From: Panonychus citri
Taxonomy: Eukaryota; Arthropoda; Arachnida; Trombidiformes; Tetranychidae
Assembly (NCBI RefSeq): GCF_014898815.1
Contig: NW_026515495.1
Coordinates: 310,001 to 374,000, forward strand
Length of the DNA: 64,000 nt
Reading direction: 5' to 3'
The notes below the pieces were generated by a model. It did not search any database. It had not been told where the DNA came from and saw only the letters and a list, made by a program, of their open reading frames with translations. This document shows positions 14,049-28,381 of the stretch, piece by piece. Each line of letters starts with the position of its first letter. The stretch's first letter is position 1. Both the position numbers and the translations under genes were made by a program.

Positions 14049-16632
14049 TTTAATTGAAACCAATTCGCTTAATCAACCAAATTAACTAATTCCACCAAGA
14101 TAGATTTCCAACTCATTCCAACCAGTTATTTATAACGATTTATGTAAATGTTCATCATCTCTATTGTCAGAAGAAAAGAAACTATTACCATGAAAAGATT
14201 TACTATATTCTCTTCATCTTCACCAAAGGATTGGAAAATTTCATTCTATTCCTGATTCCGATTCAATTTCCATTCTCTCTCTCTCTCTTTCTCTCTCCTG
14301 TTTTCATGAATTCAAATCATCGACAAAACATCTAAAAGGTACAACCATTACCATGGCATGGACATCATTCTCACCTTCATTGACATCATCCAACATCTTC
14401 ATCTTCATCTACACCATCTCATCACCATTTTGGCTTCTAATCAACCACGAACATTAATATGTTCAGCTCTCTATCGTTTATTGTCTCATCTTGTCTCTTT
14501 AATTTTGGAAATTAATCGTACCCTGTGCCCGAAAAAAAAACTAACAATTACAAAGAACCAAAGAGTCACATTCGTTTCTTCAAGTTTTAAAATTATTGGA
14601 AGAAAATTAACTCAATTGTATCAATAATTGTATCCGTCTTGATGTGTCCATGTTCATGTTAATGGAGTTTAATGTCATTCCAAGAAAGCGAAAATTAATC
14701 CCAAAGACAATTTATTTTCAATCTCTAACTTCAAAATACTAATAATTGAATCAAACAAAACCCCCAAATGAGCTCGATTTCAGAAAGAAATAACCAATAA
14801 TCAAAGCATAATGAATTTTGATCCTTCCAACCTCAGTTCCAACTCAAGTTCATATTCATTCATCTTCCAGTATCACCATATAAATGACAGATTAGGATAA
14901 ACACGAAAACAACAGAACCAGAATCAAGAAAAAAACCAAAAAACCAACTCGAAGCGATCGCTCAACCAATTTGTTGACAAAAGGAAACTTAAATTGTCAT
15001 CATTGGATTTTGTCAATTGGAAACCGAATCTCAATTCACAATCAACATACTAAGACACCTTATTCCAACCAAATCAGCTGATAAATATCGTCATGTCACC
15101 AATCGTTGGACCAACAAGGAGATATATATACACAATATAAGCAATAATTGATTGAATTTGAGCTAAAATTTCAACCTGATGAAGAATCAGCAAAGTCAAA
15201 TACCCAACACAAAAAATATATACTTACAAGTTGAATATTCATCAGCATTCAACAAGTCAACAGAATTAAAAATCTATGCAGTTGATTAGCTCAAAGAAAA
15301 CTGACCAAGTTGATAGAGAAGAAAAAAGTTCAGTGTTATCGTCCAAAAGGTGAACAACATGGGAAGAGATTGACTGTTATCAAAATCTTAGAGAACTCAC
15401 TGAACTCCAGATCTTTTGCCTTTACTAGTCTGTCATTTTCTTTTGATACATAAAACAAATTGAGAAAAATGAAATTATAATACTAAAGAATAAGCTAATT
15501 AATATGATTTAATTGTAAAGAACATAATTTTAATTCCTTTCGCATTTTATATTAATGTTATTTCTCAATGTTTTTCCTTTGTTTTTCTCTTTCTTTCCTT
15601 CTTTCTTTTCAGCCTCATTGTTTTTCGTTTTCTTTTTCAAAAGTTCAGTTCCATTCAAAGTTCTGATGTGGTTTCCTCTTTTTTTTTCACCCAAATGTTA
15701 TAAAAACCAAGAAATTAACACCAGAACAGAAGCCAAATTAACATGATGCTGATTCGAGTGCGTGTAATCCTCTTAATTTTTAAACAAAAAGATAAAAAAA
15801 ATTAAACTAAAAATGAATAATAAAATCAGTGAAAAATTAACTTTCAATTGTTTCATTCACAATTTAATGAGAAAAACAAAAGTTTATCAACATTTTGTGA
15901 TAACTTTTCTAGTCCTTGTTTTGTTTTTTACTATTTCCGTTTAATTGTTGTCACCTTTTTAACTGATTGCGACTTGATTGTTGATAAGTTTTTTTTATTA
16001 ATTTCTATTATATTATATTCATGAGACATGTGAGAAAATCATTTCAATGATTATCTGTAAGTAGTCATTTCAAGTTGATTGTTAACTTGATTGTATCATA
16101 TTAACGAATCGCAATTAGTATTATCTTGACAAATCAGTATTTCCAATTAGCTAATCAGTGAGAGAGAGAGAGAGGAAGAAAAATAAAAAATCTCAAGAAT
16201 TGTTGTTGATTCAGTTTCTTCATTCATTGCAATCAACTGATTACTTTCTCAATGGTACGTCAATGGTAATTTCTTGAGCATCGTAATTCAGATGAGTCAG
16301 ATAAAGTTCATTTTCTCAATAAAATTAACGTTTTATTAAACAAGATCTTACAAATCACAGGCTTCTTTTTTCATTTAGTGTTTGATACACAGAGAAAGTA
16401 GATAGCGAGAGAGAAAAAGGGTGAGAGAGAGAGATGATCATAAATTATGACGATGGAAGAATAAAGTTATACACATGAGAGCGAAAAAAGAAAATTCGAA
16501 AAAAGCAAAGATCGAGAGAGAGAGAATGAAAAAATGAGTGCTTGTGGAGGTTTATCGCTATTCTTTTCCATGGAATCGTAAGTTTTTTTTTGAAGAACAT
16601 GAAAATGGATTAAAACCTCCAGGTTATTATCT
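14049..16632. other. Intergenic region 3' of the Ig gene
   Basis: No gene supported. Open frames here (for example 14358-14627) are low-complexity His/Leu/Thr-rich translations of CATC-rich DNA. Confidence 0.5.
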
Positions 16633-17311
16633 CTAAATCGCATTTACAGTTTTAAGAATTTGGTTCATTTTTGTTAATCCGTTAGGTAGATAAAAGTTTA
16701 CATCTTTGATGTGCATCGTAAGTGTTTGTGGTTCGTGTGTGAGTTTCAACTGTACATTGAACGAGGCGAAATTGACCAATTTGTCCCCAATAATGTTCTC
16801 GGTGTTACTTTTCAAAGTAGCTCGAACTCAATTGAACAAGATCAGGAGCATTCAGAATTCAAATGTTTCTATTGATAGGAATATTCGGATCGATGGTGTT
16901 TTCCAAGTAAAATCCAATCCGAAGGCCACAATAGTAATTGGTTATCATTAAATTACAAAGTATTAATAGATCACTTTAAGGATTGACCTTTCGGATTCGA
17001 TTTTCATTGCTGTTCATTATCATCGGGATAATCGATTATAACCATGATCGAAATGAATTAGTAGAAAAAAAGTCTTTTAGAGTTTTATGATTTCTTTTTG
17101 TAGCCAGAGAAATGAATAAGCCACCAGGAACTTGGATGTAATCAGAATTGCAAGAAGAATATAATTTCGTGAGCGAGAATTTTTCGACCTTTCGAGACAA
17201 ATTCGAAATGTACAAATCGAGCAAATTGTTTATGGCCTCTTGAATTGTTCTTTTCTTGCTGTTCTCTCTTCTTCTTGATTCGATTGATGCTCTAATCCAA
17301 AAAGTAACTGT
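16633..17311 (-). other. Coding-like minus-strand segments, possible exons or pseudogene of unknown family
   Basis: Two minus-strand stretches read like ordinary protein rather than low complexity. The first is 17311-17036, from a TTTCACAG acceptor-like site through EAINNLLDLYISNLSRKVEK and SDYIQVPGGLFISLATKR to a stop. The second is 16830-16633, with NIIGDKLVNFASFNVQLKLT, MHIKDVNFYL and a stop. The frame between them is interrupted, and I found no convincing donor/acceptor pair to join them. The pattern of a short amphipathic N-terminal region then alternating strands recalls secreted lipid-binding families, but I do not recognise the protein. It could be a decayed gene. The overlapping plus-strand frame at 16706-16951 is an alternative reading. 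Confidence 0.25.
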
Positions 17312-17710
17312 GAAAATCTCGTAAAATCAATTCATCAGCTAATCTCCTCCAGTTAATTTCTTTCCCTGAATGGTAATTATTCATATATAATATATATATT
17401 TGTGGACTTGTTCAGTATCACGATTACCATCCTCTCGACAGGGACGAAGAAAAAAAAACAAAAGTTTACTCGAAAGTCATTTAAATTAAATGTTCGCAGC
17501 AGTTAAGTAAACATAGAAGGCTTTCCTTGAGGAAAATTAATACACAATGAGAGAGAAAGAGAGAATTGGAAAAGGAAATTGATTTTTTAAAAGCTTCATC
17601 AGCTTCACTTGATGCGAAAAAGAAAACAAAAAGATGGATAATCTTTGATGATTAAAATTATGTAACAATTAAAAAGATTTGATGATTAAAAGATAAATCT
17701 AAAAGGATAA

Positions 17711-19660
17711 CTAGGAGCCCAAAGAGGCTGATGACCAAATTGAGCCTAGAGATGATGATAATGATGATGAAGATGCGGAAGACTGTGATGGCGATTTTTG
17801 TTGTTCATTGAATGATGAAGATGAAGATGAAGATAAAGATGAAGATGATGATGGTGATGGTGATTCAAAGAAACCAAGATGACTGAGAACAGCATTTGAA
17901 TTGGCAATTAGTTGATCTTTGTATTTCCATATTGTTGTATCTCGAGTTGTGTATATCCTGAAATCGGTTTTACATGAGTTTTTCAATGGACCAACACAAT
18001 CTTTACGATAATGTTGAAGGTGAGCTAATGAAGTGTTGATTGAATAGGTTGTACATGAGCCAAAACAATTAAGTGGAAAATGATTATGAAGGGAAACAAC
18101 TCTTTCCGTATTGTGGAAACATTTAACGTACTGTCCTGGTTTAGTGTAATTTCGAGATCGATAGACATGTTGTAACATGTGAAGGTAGGTCGGAATTCCG
18201 GGCTCATGGCCTGTGTGTTTCATCTGTTGCTCACCGACACCCAGATCATCAAGGAAATAAGCATTACGAACATTATAACTGGCACGGGAATAGTTTTTCT
18301 CCTTTAGTGATTCCCGTTCAACAACGGCCATTAGATCAGACCAATTGTCGTGCTGTAAGGGCATAATAATCTCATCGATATCCAGTAATGCTAAATATGA
18401 ATATGAATAAAGATTCCGATAAAGACAATCATTATAAGGGATCAGTTCATTTTGTCTTTTAGCGGTCAACTTGTTTTTCAGGTAAAGATGTCGGAAACCA
18501 GGTAAATTGGGCTGATCTCCAGGTAAAGTGATCGGTGTTAATTCAACTAATCCTTTCTCTTGATAATAGTTTAAAACTTTAGATATATTTGGATGGATTT
18601 CCATCTCATAAAGGAAAATCTTTTTGGTTCCAAGTATTTTCAAAAGTTCAATCCATTCAATTAGACGGACACTAAGATCTTCATGGAGAAAGTCAAGTCC
18701 TTTAACGCAAACGGCAAAATCTTGCTTAACCTCAGGTCGATTGTTGATTACTCTTAAATTGTTACGAGCTTTTTGACACTTTGAATCAACCAGGGAAACT
18801 GAATTAGGTGCATATGAAATTTTCTTGGGAAATCCTTTGATTCTTGGGATTTTACAATTAATTACATAGGGTTGAAGAAGACCATCCTTGTAGTTACCCC
18901 ATTTGGAATACCATCCGTAAGTATAAGTGGCCTGACTTATTATTGGACCTGAAACATTGTCAAACCATAAGAGACAATAAGTTGGCGGAGGTTTAACCCG
19001 ATCAATCATGGCCAGAATACGAACTGAAGGTAAAGGTCCACCTCGCCAACGGTCATCATAATAAGCACCATAAAGATAGAAAGATGATCCATTTGAAGTG
19101 ACCACTTTCTGCCAATAGATGTTATTATAATCTAATTCAAAGAGACTTGGAAATTCAGTTCGACAAGTTTCACCTTCGGGTATAATTCCGGATTTACTAT
19201 TTTTCCCCTTCTTCTTAATCTTATTCCAATAAGCAAGCGGTAGATTTGATACATTGGACAATTGAAGTAGAATCTCCTGTTCATTCAAACTCGGTGAATT
19301 ATCAACCTGAACTTTTGCCTGTAATAGTTGATTTGGATAACCAATTGGATTAGATGAAGATACCGATTGTGATTGTGATCCAAATTTATCGATAAGTTGA
19401 CCATTTGATGATTTGGTTGTTGTTGCTGAACTATGATAGGAGATAAATCCAGTAGAATAGTCTAATGGATTGTTCTGTAATAATCCTCTTTGACCACCGG
19501 AATTAGTTAACGAAGATGCACTATTTAAACCTAAATAATCGTAATTCTTATCAACAGGATTAGTCGCTAATCGGTAAACAAGGAAACAAACACAAGTCCA
19601 TAAGAAGGCGAAGTATATTAAACGTTTATAAGCTCGTCCGGCGTAAACGAATTGAATCAT
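17711..19660 (-). CDS. Glycosyltransferase family 92 (DUF23) type II membrane protein
   Basis: Single-exon gene, 649 residues from the ATG at 19660. The open frame continues 54 codons upstream without an ATG, so this Met, directly before MIQFVYAGRAYKR and the hydrophobic anchor (~residues 13-32), is the natural start. The plan is that of a Golgi glycosyltransferase: short cytoplasmic basic N-terminus, signal anchor, low-complexity stem (~35-190), then the GT92 catalytic region (~270-590). Key features are FAVCVKGLDFLHED, the GTKKIFLYEME block, RNLYSYSYLALLDIDEIIMP with the metal-binding D427-x-D429, and a Cys/His-rich segment (VKCFHNTERVVSLHNHFPLNC). Related GT92 enzymes such as nematode GALT-1 transfer galactose to glycans; the substrate here is unknown. 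The last ~50 residues are Ser-rich from a (ATC)n run. A truncated near-identical copy lies at 40.87 kb in opposite orientation. Confidence 0.88.
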   Translation of the reverse strand: MIQFVYAGRAYKRLIYFAFLWTCVCFLVYRLATNPVDKNYDYLGLNSASSLTNSGGQRGLLQNNPLDYSTGFISYHSSATTTKSSNGQLIDKFGSQSQSVSSSNPIGYPNQLLQAKVQVDNSPSLNEQEILLQLSNVSNLPLAYWNKIKKKGKNSKSGIIPEGETCRTEFPSLFELDYNNIYWQKVVTSNGSSFYLYGAYYDDRWRGGPLPSVRILAMIDRVKPPPTYCLLWFDNVSGPIISQATYTYGWYSKWGNYKDGLLQPYVINCKIPRIKGFPKKISYAPNSVSLVDSKCQKARNNLRVINNRPEVKQDFAVCVKGLDFLHEDLSVRLIEWIELLKILGTKKIFLYEMEIHPNISKVLNYYQEKGLVELTPITLPGDQPNLPGFRHLYLKNKLTAKRQNELIPYNDCLYRNLYSYSYLALLDIDEIIMPLQHDNWSDLMAVVERESLKEKNYSRASYNVRNAYFLDDLGVGEQQMKHTGHEPGIPTYLHMLQHVYRSRNYTKPGQYVKCFHNTERVVSLHNHFPLNCFGSCTTYSINTSLAHLQHYRKDCVGPLKNSCKTDFRIYTTRDTTIWKYKDQLIANSNAVLSHLGFFESPSPSSSSSLSSSSSSSFNEQQKSPSQSSASSSSLSSSLGSIWSSASLGS

Positions 19661-22600
19661 TGTGGCCGTTGGAAAACTCGAAGAGAGAAAAAAAGTTTCC
19701 GAACAATTGGAATCAAAATGGACTTTTTGGTCTTCTTTTTTTTCTTCTTTTCTGTTGTTCGTTGGTTCGTTGGGTGATAATATAAAACCAAACACAGGGG
19801 AAAACAGGGAAACAAAACTCAATTTATGAATATTAACGTTTGACTATTTGAAGAAAATGATTTCAAATGATTGGTTATGACGACGACGATGATGATGATT
19901 AAGCATAAATGACATGTTATCGATCAGAGTAAAACCAACACAGGGGAGTAGTTGATGTTTGTAATAAGATAATTATCGATGATGAGATAAAACAATCATG
20001 GAAACCGATGATATGCAAGAGGAGAGAGAGAGAGAGAAACAGGTGATTAATTATATGGAGAGAAAAGTGAACGACAAATTGAATGGAGAGAAATGTCAAC
20101 TTACAAGAACTTATATTGAGGGAATTTTGTTGATTGTTTTGAAAAGAGAATGACAAAAGGTGAGAATTAGCCAGTTATCCGATATTCTTGATTCCGAGCA
20201 CATCGTTGATTCTGAAATGTTCAGAATAGTTACACATATGAGAATCTATGGAGAATAGAGAGAGAAAAAAGATTTTCGGTTAGTTTAGTTTCATCGAATA
20301 TTCAGTTTGGTGGAAAAAGAAACAAAGTAAACCAGATTCACCAGAATGTTAGAGGAAAAAAGCATTGACTCTAAAGGAAGAAGATGAAGAAAAAAAAACA
20401 TGGAGATCAACTAATAAGATCTCTTTAGTTTTCTTCTCACTTTCTGGTTTCTTCTCTTTCTTCCTCATCTTCTTTCTTCTTCTTCTTCTTCTTCTTTCAC
20501 AACTAATCCTCTTTTTCTCAATGAAATTTTCTTCACAAAGAAAAGAAAAACTTTTTCTTCACCTACCAAAGAGATTTGTTGTTGATGTCACCAAATCACC
20601 GAGTGTTTGATGTTGATCGACAATTAGTTCACTTTTAATTGTTGATAGTAAATCATCATCACAGTAAACAAAAAATCGTATCAATTGATGGAGAATTAAA
20701 GTTTATATTAGATGATGAAAATTCAAGATGAAAAGAGAAAAAGGTAAACTTTACCTGGCGAGAAAAAGACCTCACCTGAAAGTAAAAGTTTCTTTTCTTC
20801 TACCAATAGGTGGCCCTTTTCCTCTTCTTCTTCTTCTTTCTCTTAATCTTAATCTTAATCTGGTTCTAATATCGATGGTCAGTGGACTTAATCTTAATCA
20901 GTTCTATTTCTTAATCATCAATGAAAAGAAAAGTTATCATCATTCTCGTATTAAAGTGACAACTTAAACGGATCAATTCAACAATTGATTAGAATTGAAG
21001 AGAAAATCAATTTAATCTTAATCCTGATAATTTCTGTTCATTAATCTTTAATCCTTAATCTTATCTCATGATAAGAAATACGATTCTCCATTTTTCTTAT
21101 TACTAATTTGTCAACAATCAAGTGGAAAACAATTAATGATTTCTTTTTTGTTTCTCTATCTAATGTAGTGATTAAGAGAGAGAGAGAGAGAGAGAAAATT
21201 TCAATCAACAATCAATAATTAAAATTGACCTACAATTTGGGATTGACAAGGTAACTAAATTAATCACTTTCTCACCTAAAATCATGAATAAGATTAACTG
21301 ACAATTAATTATGTTTAATATACAATATGTGTGCTTATAAAGTCAACAGGTAATTATTATCATCACCTGTAATCATCAAGATGTAATCAATTAAACATAA
21401 CCGATAAAAACAATGAGCACAATTAAATATCATGATAAACAATTTTCCAATTATCATTGTATTTATATATAAATAAATAACCTTGAAGATAATTGGGGAA
21501 AAAAAATCAACCAACTTCAATCAAATTAAGTTAATTGTCACTGGTAAAGAAAATTGAAAACAAAAATCAATCAACAATATTAACTAATGATGATTAGTGA
21601 TTTAAACAGATTTGATAACAGTTAACAAACCGATCCAATGATTTCAGTACACAAATTGATATCTTATATTAAACATATTGCAATAGATTTTAATTGCTTT
21701 TTTATCTTATCAAATTGATTGTTGAGAAATTAATTCAATTGAATCAAATTAACTTGAAAGTTCTCGTTAGTGGCGACATCTGGTATCGAATTAGGTAACT
21801 AACCCAATTGAAGGCGCGAAATTAAATTGAAATTGAATTTCAATTCTCAATGTTAATGTGATGATATGAATTTAATATTATCTTTCAGTGAATTGTGATA
21901 ATAATGAGTAGTTTTCTTTGAAATTATTATATCAATTGATGTGGATAAAAGTTAATCATGTATAATATATATAATATGATATAACTTAAATTACTCTCTA
22001 ATTGTTGTTGATGAAATGTTGACGGGTCATTGACGTTGGGGACAAATTATTATGTGGTTAGAACTTTTTTTTTTCTTGACAATCAACAAGTAAACTTATT
22101 GTTTAAACTGCTTCCGAGTTACAATGATTGTTTTTATCACTTCTCATTGTCATCATTCATGATTATTCATCACGATAACCATCATGTAATCAGAATGAAA
22201 TAACCATTGACACAATGTTGATTCTTGTGCTCATCATTTGTTACATTGTTTTTTTTTTGATATTTATTTCTCAACATGATTATTATCACATTACACTGAT
22301 TGTTTATTTCTGAGTATTTATTATTATTATTCAATGAAAATGATTCAATTTACATTAAATTACTTCCTCAAGGCATTAGTTGTTTTTTTTAATGTTTCCC
22401 TTGGTTTACAGTCAATTACATTTCCAGATAATAAATTGAAATGATTCATTTCAAGTATCAGAAAGATGATGATGATGATGATGATGATTAACTCTGATAC
22501 TCGGTGAACTTTTTTTTTCCATGATATTTTTTTGAAAAGTTAATGTGATTATCATGTTGATATCAATTTTTGTTTACTATCTCATTTTTCATCTGAGTTA

Positions 22601-23008
22601 ATCTTTAAATGCTCATCAAATCTCAGGTAGATTCATGTGATATTACACCTTGATAACAATTCTCAAGAGACATTATCAGACTTTACTTTGTCGTTTGTTT
22701 ACTTTCATCATAATGAAAGTGGTGATGATGAATATCATCCTCATCATCATCTTCGTTATCACCATAAAGTTGTTAAACAAATGGACACTCACTTATTGTC
22801 CAATTCTGTTCAATTTCATGATAATGCTTATAGTTACTCTCTATTTGCTTATTTAATATGGATGATGAAATATTGGAGGTCAGCAAAAGTCAGGTTGAAA
22901 GGTTGAAGATGAGAATAGCAGGAAATAAGATGGCGAAGATGAAATTGAATGAGTTACATTTATGTTTAAGAAACAAGATGTTACTTTCATCATCATCATC
23001 ATTTTTTG

Positions 23009-23035
23009 CTCTCTCTCTCTCTCTCTCTCTCTCTC
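23009..23035. repeat. (CT)n microsatellite
   Basis: Uninterrupted CT dinucleotides just after an (ATC)n run. Confidence 0.9.
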
Positions 23036-26000
23036 ATCTTCCCCATGTAATAAATGTTATCATGCTGATGTGACTGTTTATGGTTTAAATTGAAATCTGA
23101 TGAGATGAAGATTAGTTCAAGGTGATGAGAGTTATTTGAGAAAAATAGAAACAAAATTGATGAGGAAAAGGATGAAAAGAATGACCAACAACTTAATCTT
23201 TCTGTTTATTATTTGAAGCTCCAAATGCCATGATAATAATGATGAAATAATAGTGCTAAAGATGAGGATGAAATAAGATGGAGAGCAAAAAAGAAAAGAA
23301 ACTAGATATAAGATATAATATCGAAATGATTTATCTAATTCCTTGAATCAATTTCAATTTCCCCCGACAGTTCATCCTCATTATCATCATTATCATCATG
23401 TTGTTTACTATTTTATTTCTTCATCATTTTTTTTTTGGGAATCAATTGAAACTGATTAAAGGGCAATCAAAGAAGAAGAAGAAAAAAAAAGTCAATTTCG
23501 AAAGGAATAAAAATTGTCCAACTTGCACTTTCGTTATTCGTTATCATCTCGATTCATTTGATTCGATACGATGGATTTAGGATGGAATTGCATTCACAAG
23601 ATATTCAATGTACTCGAGAAAATAAAAAGATCGTAAGTTAATCAGGATTAAATTGACCTTCTTTCCAATTGATTTCTTTTTCTTTATCTCCTGTCTCTCA
23701 GTATCTTTAATAGAGTGAAATTTGTTTCGTTTATCATGAAACGTAGTTTACAAAGATGATGAGGATGATGAAGATGAAAAAGAAAAGATCATATACTTGA
23801 ATCATCTTCATCTTCTACCGTTTTGTCATCTTCATTATCATCACCTTTTCTCTCTCTCTCTCTCTTCATATTATTTTATTTTATTGCTTCTCATTATATT
23901 GATAAAGAATGAGAATAAGTTAAAGATGAGGATGCTGATGATGGAGACAAAGAGACATTCAACTGAATGAGAAGAAAAAGTAAAAGGATACTGATTGATA
24001 AAGAGAAGATGAAGAATAAAATAAAAACAACAACAAGAGTAAAAGATGATGATGATGAAAGGAAGAAGAGTCAATTATCAGCGATTATCTCGTAATAATC
24101 ATCAACTTTTTTTTCTTCTCTATGGTTTGATGATGCGTGTTTATGTTTATCATTGGAAAAAGAAAAGACAATGATCGTAATTTGATTTTCTCATGCAAAC
24201 CGACAATTTTCATCTTAATGTCTACTCTTTATTTCCAATCTTAATACTCATCATGGTCTCTTCCCTTTTCTTGTTACCTGTCACACTTTGATCTTCTTCT
24301 CCCATGATGTTCAGATTCAGAGAAGAGAAGAGAGAGAGAGAGAGAGAGACGATTCAGAGAAGGAGATGATGATGGAAGAGCTTTTATTATGTTGACAAAG
24401 ATTCTTGTTCTTCTTGTTGGTTATCAAACTTTGGATTCTGTGAAACTTTATCATCAGAATAATAGAACTGATTAGTTGGTTGAGAAAATCATTCAAGGGA
24501 TTATCATTCAGCTTATCAGTTTCATTGATCATCTTATTCACCTTTTTATCATCCCTAATCTTCACTAATTTACACAAAAATCACCAACTGATCAATGATG
24601 ATTAAACGATTCTCTTGTTAACTCACTTATCTAATCTACTTTTCCATTATAACACTTTTTACCTCAAGGCAATTAATTAATTGTAGATAATCAAACTTGA
24701 CCATACGAAGTTAATCTTTCTCTCTCTCTCTTTTCAATTAAGGTGAGAATATTTAATTAATTGAATATCCTGATTGTGGAGCTTCATTAATTGTTCTTTA
24801 AACAGTTAATCTAATTGTAGATGTCCAATGAAAAAATCGCTTCGATGGACAATTTAATAGACTAAGTTTCAAGTTTAACTGTAAAAATTTAGATCAATTT
24901 ATAATTCTGTTCATCGTTCGTGTCAACTTAATTAACCATGTTAATCAACTCAACGATAATCTATGAAGATAATTAATAAATTCATTCAAGATGAAGAGAG
25001 TTTATCATCAATTCGCCTTCAATTACTTCCTGCTGTTCATTTAACAGTCGATAGTTCAGATGATTGTTCAATTCTATCAGAATGGATTAAATTATTTACT
25101 TCATTAATCTTTTTTTTCGCTGAGACTTGATTAACATTTAAAGGTCAAAATCTTCTGGTCTAATACATTGGACTAAATCAACGATAATCGACCTAAATTC
25201 TGGGTCAACAGAATATACATACAGTTCGAATATGAAGTATCTGAAAAAAGAATTTCGAACAGTTTGATAAAGTTCATTTTCGATTTGATAATATTTAAAA
25301 GTTTCCTTTTTCTTTTGTCACTTAATTAATTCGTCAAAACCACAAGAACAACTTTCGATGTAAATTCAAGAATAAATCACCTTTACTCTTGATTAAAAAT
25401 AGAGAGAGAATTGTTCATATTAATTGGAATATCATGGAAATGTAGAGATAAAGTTTTCCTTTCTATTGTTTTCAATGGAAAAATTTTTTCTTTTCTCTTT
25501 CAGGTGACATTAATCATGTTACCAATGAGCGATGAGAGAGTTTAAAATTAAACGCTCAACTTGATTAATTAGCATCTTCTTTTGTCATCATCAAAATTTT
25601 TGCTCTTTCATCTTAATTAAAAAAAATTGGAACCACAATCATGTGAACACCAAAAAGAAACAGGTAAAAACATGAACCTGTCAAATGGACACAATGTTAA
25701 TCAGTGATACTATTTGGATACAAAGAGTAATCTGATCAACATGTAATCATTTTTACAGGTAAATTGAATTGAATTGTGTCGTAATTATTTATAAATAGTT
25801 GATTATAATTGTAAATAAGCAGAAAAATTAACTCATCTTATTTTTTTTCTTGTCTTTTTCATTTTTTCTTCCTCATCATCACCATGATAACTGATGATAC
25901 GTTGCTGTTTCTTTGTGGTTAACATTGCATAAAAAAGATGAGAAAATGTCTTGAAATGACAGGTAAGTCAAGAATTTGAAATCAATTCCAAGGATTGTCA

Positions 26001-26531
26001 CACAATCTTAACTGACAAAGGACAAGAGAAAAAAAATACTCAAACATGATGAACAGAATTTCTTGTTAACTTATTACAATTGTAATATTTGATTTGATAT
26101 TAAATGAACTTCTCATTTTGTCATCAACAAAGTAATCATCATCTTCCCCTTTACCATCATCATCATCTCACAATTTTCCTCTTCCTCTTTGTTTATAGCT
26201 GTTGATCCTTCTGATTCTTTGTTCCCTGTTTTCTTATATCATGAAAGTTATATGACAGTGAATATGTTAACTACGATTCAATGATCCATCTTATCATCAA
26301 TGTTCAGTTCTCTCTCTCTCTCTCTCGTTGGAACTCATTTTCACCCTGATGATTATTATCTTCTCATGTTACTTCAATTTCAACTTTTCTCTTTCTCTAT
26401 TATCTTAATAATCCATCTTTTCCTTGGGCCTACAAAGGTTCAAAAGTTGAGGAAATTTTCATGGTGAAAATCAAAAATTATCCATGATTTATGAAAGATA
26501 ATTGACCAAAATAAGGAGATGAACACGAAAT

Positions 26532-26533
<2 letters not shown>

Positions 26534-26589
<56 letters not shown>
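26534..26589. repeat. (GA)n microsatellite, about 55 bp
   Basis: Uninterrupted GA dinucleotides. It generates a spurious Ser/Leu minus-strand open frame. Confidence 0.95.
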
Positions 26590-26591
<2 letters not shown>

Positions 26592-28324
26592 ACAAAGTAA
26601 AGATGAAAAAAGGATCCGGAAATTGGAGATGAGTTCAATTGTTTCCGATTTTCTCTCATCAAATATTCCAATGTTTTCACTTTTTTGGTCCATTTCACCA
26701 GAATTTCCCCTGGAATGATGATTTAAGCACTTTCGATGCTACAAACGACCATTATTTCACTCACGTAGAATATTATTCAATTGAATCATTGGAATAACAA
26801 TTAAATTGTAATCCATCAAATTTGATCATTTCCATTGAAAATAAATTACAATTTATTCAAATTTTTTTTTAATTATTTACCTAATTAACTGTCAATATCC
26901 TTTTCTTTACCAATCAATAAACTTAATTACCAATCAAATTGTTAATAATAACAAATAATATAAATTTAGAAATACCTTTAATCAGTCAATCAAAGAAAAC
27001 TACAACAAATGATGGAAAAATTGTATCAGTCATACTGATTAATTATCTTAAACCAATCAGTCTTAAATCATCATCAATGCAGGTATCATGTACTACTACT
27101 AATCAATATGTTATCCTTTTAAGTTGATTGTTAACTTTGATTAGTACAAGAAAATTTAATTATATTTAGAGTTGATTACTATTGACCACATAACGAAAAC
27201 AATGATGACCACTCCTGATGATTATTTTTTAAGGGAAACAATCAAATTGTGTGATACATGTGATTGATACAATTTATCAACTAATCTCATGTTAACAATA
27301 ATGTTGATTGAAACCATCAACTAACTGTTAACATTTCTGGTTGTTCCGTTCATGTCAATCTGATATATAAGGTTAATTGTGGAAATGTCTAAATGCTGGA
27401 AAAAAGTTTCAATGAAATTTGATTCTTTCCAGGATAAATTGTCTTCGAATGTTAATCTTTCATCTAGAATATAAATATAAATATATTCTCATGTAACTTT
27501 CTCTCTCTTTCTGTTTATCATCATCATCATCAGAATAAAGAAAAGACAAAACAAAATGTTTGGCATAATATCAAATGCTACATGTGTGTATATCTGATTA
27601 ACGCCATTGTTGCACTTACCCTGCAGGCGATTGAATTATTTCATGGAGAAATGAGAGAGAAACTTTCATGATTCACCTCAATTTCACTGTTATTTTCATT
27701 GTTATTTTTCATACGTTGATTATTATTGTAATTGGATATGATCCATTACTAGTTGACTATTAAGTTGTGAGTAAATTTAATCGCAGAAAATATCATGTTA
27801 TTATTGTGAGTTCATTTCTTTTCCATTACCAATTTTATGTTTTTCTCTCTCTTGATTGTTTCAAATTAACTTAATGAATTGTGTAGCCTTGATTGTAATG
27901 GTAATCATCCAATGTTGCATTAAACACTAACAATTGACATAATCAAATGTTTCGGGTTGTTCATTATCATCATAAGACTCATAAGATTCAAGGTAATATC
28001 TTTAATCAATGATTCATTTTCATGATGATTGTTGATTAAGAGAAACAGAAATGAGAGTGATTTATGTTGAAGAACAAGAAAAAAACTTTGACAAATTGTT
28101 ACAATTAAAGTTTCCGAATTGTTTTTCTCTCTAGATTGTTAAATTATATTCAGGATTATCTTTCGATTCACCTTCTTCTCATTATTATCCTAATCACTTT
28201 TACTAATGATAAATTTGTAGAATCTTTAATCACAATTAGCTGAGTGTCTTTTTCTAAATAATGATCAACCTTTCGCTGATTGTTTGTATCAATTGTTTTC
28301 CAATTGCTCTAATTGTAGTCGTAT

Positions 28325-28329
<5 letters not shown>

Positions 28330-28379
<50 letters not shown>
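28330..28379. repeat. (CT)n microsatellite, about 50 bp
   Basis: Uninterrupted CT dinucleotides in intergenic DNA. Confidence 0.95.

Positions 28380-28381
<2 letters not shown>

Noticed and set aside
19661..19822. 54-codon N-terminal extension of the GT92 protein
   Set aside because: It has no ATG and would place a long polar stretch before the signal anchor; the ATG at 19660 gives a normal type II topology.
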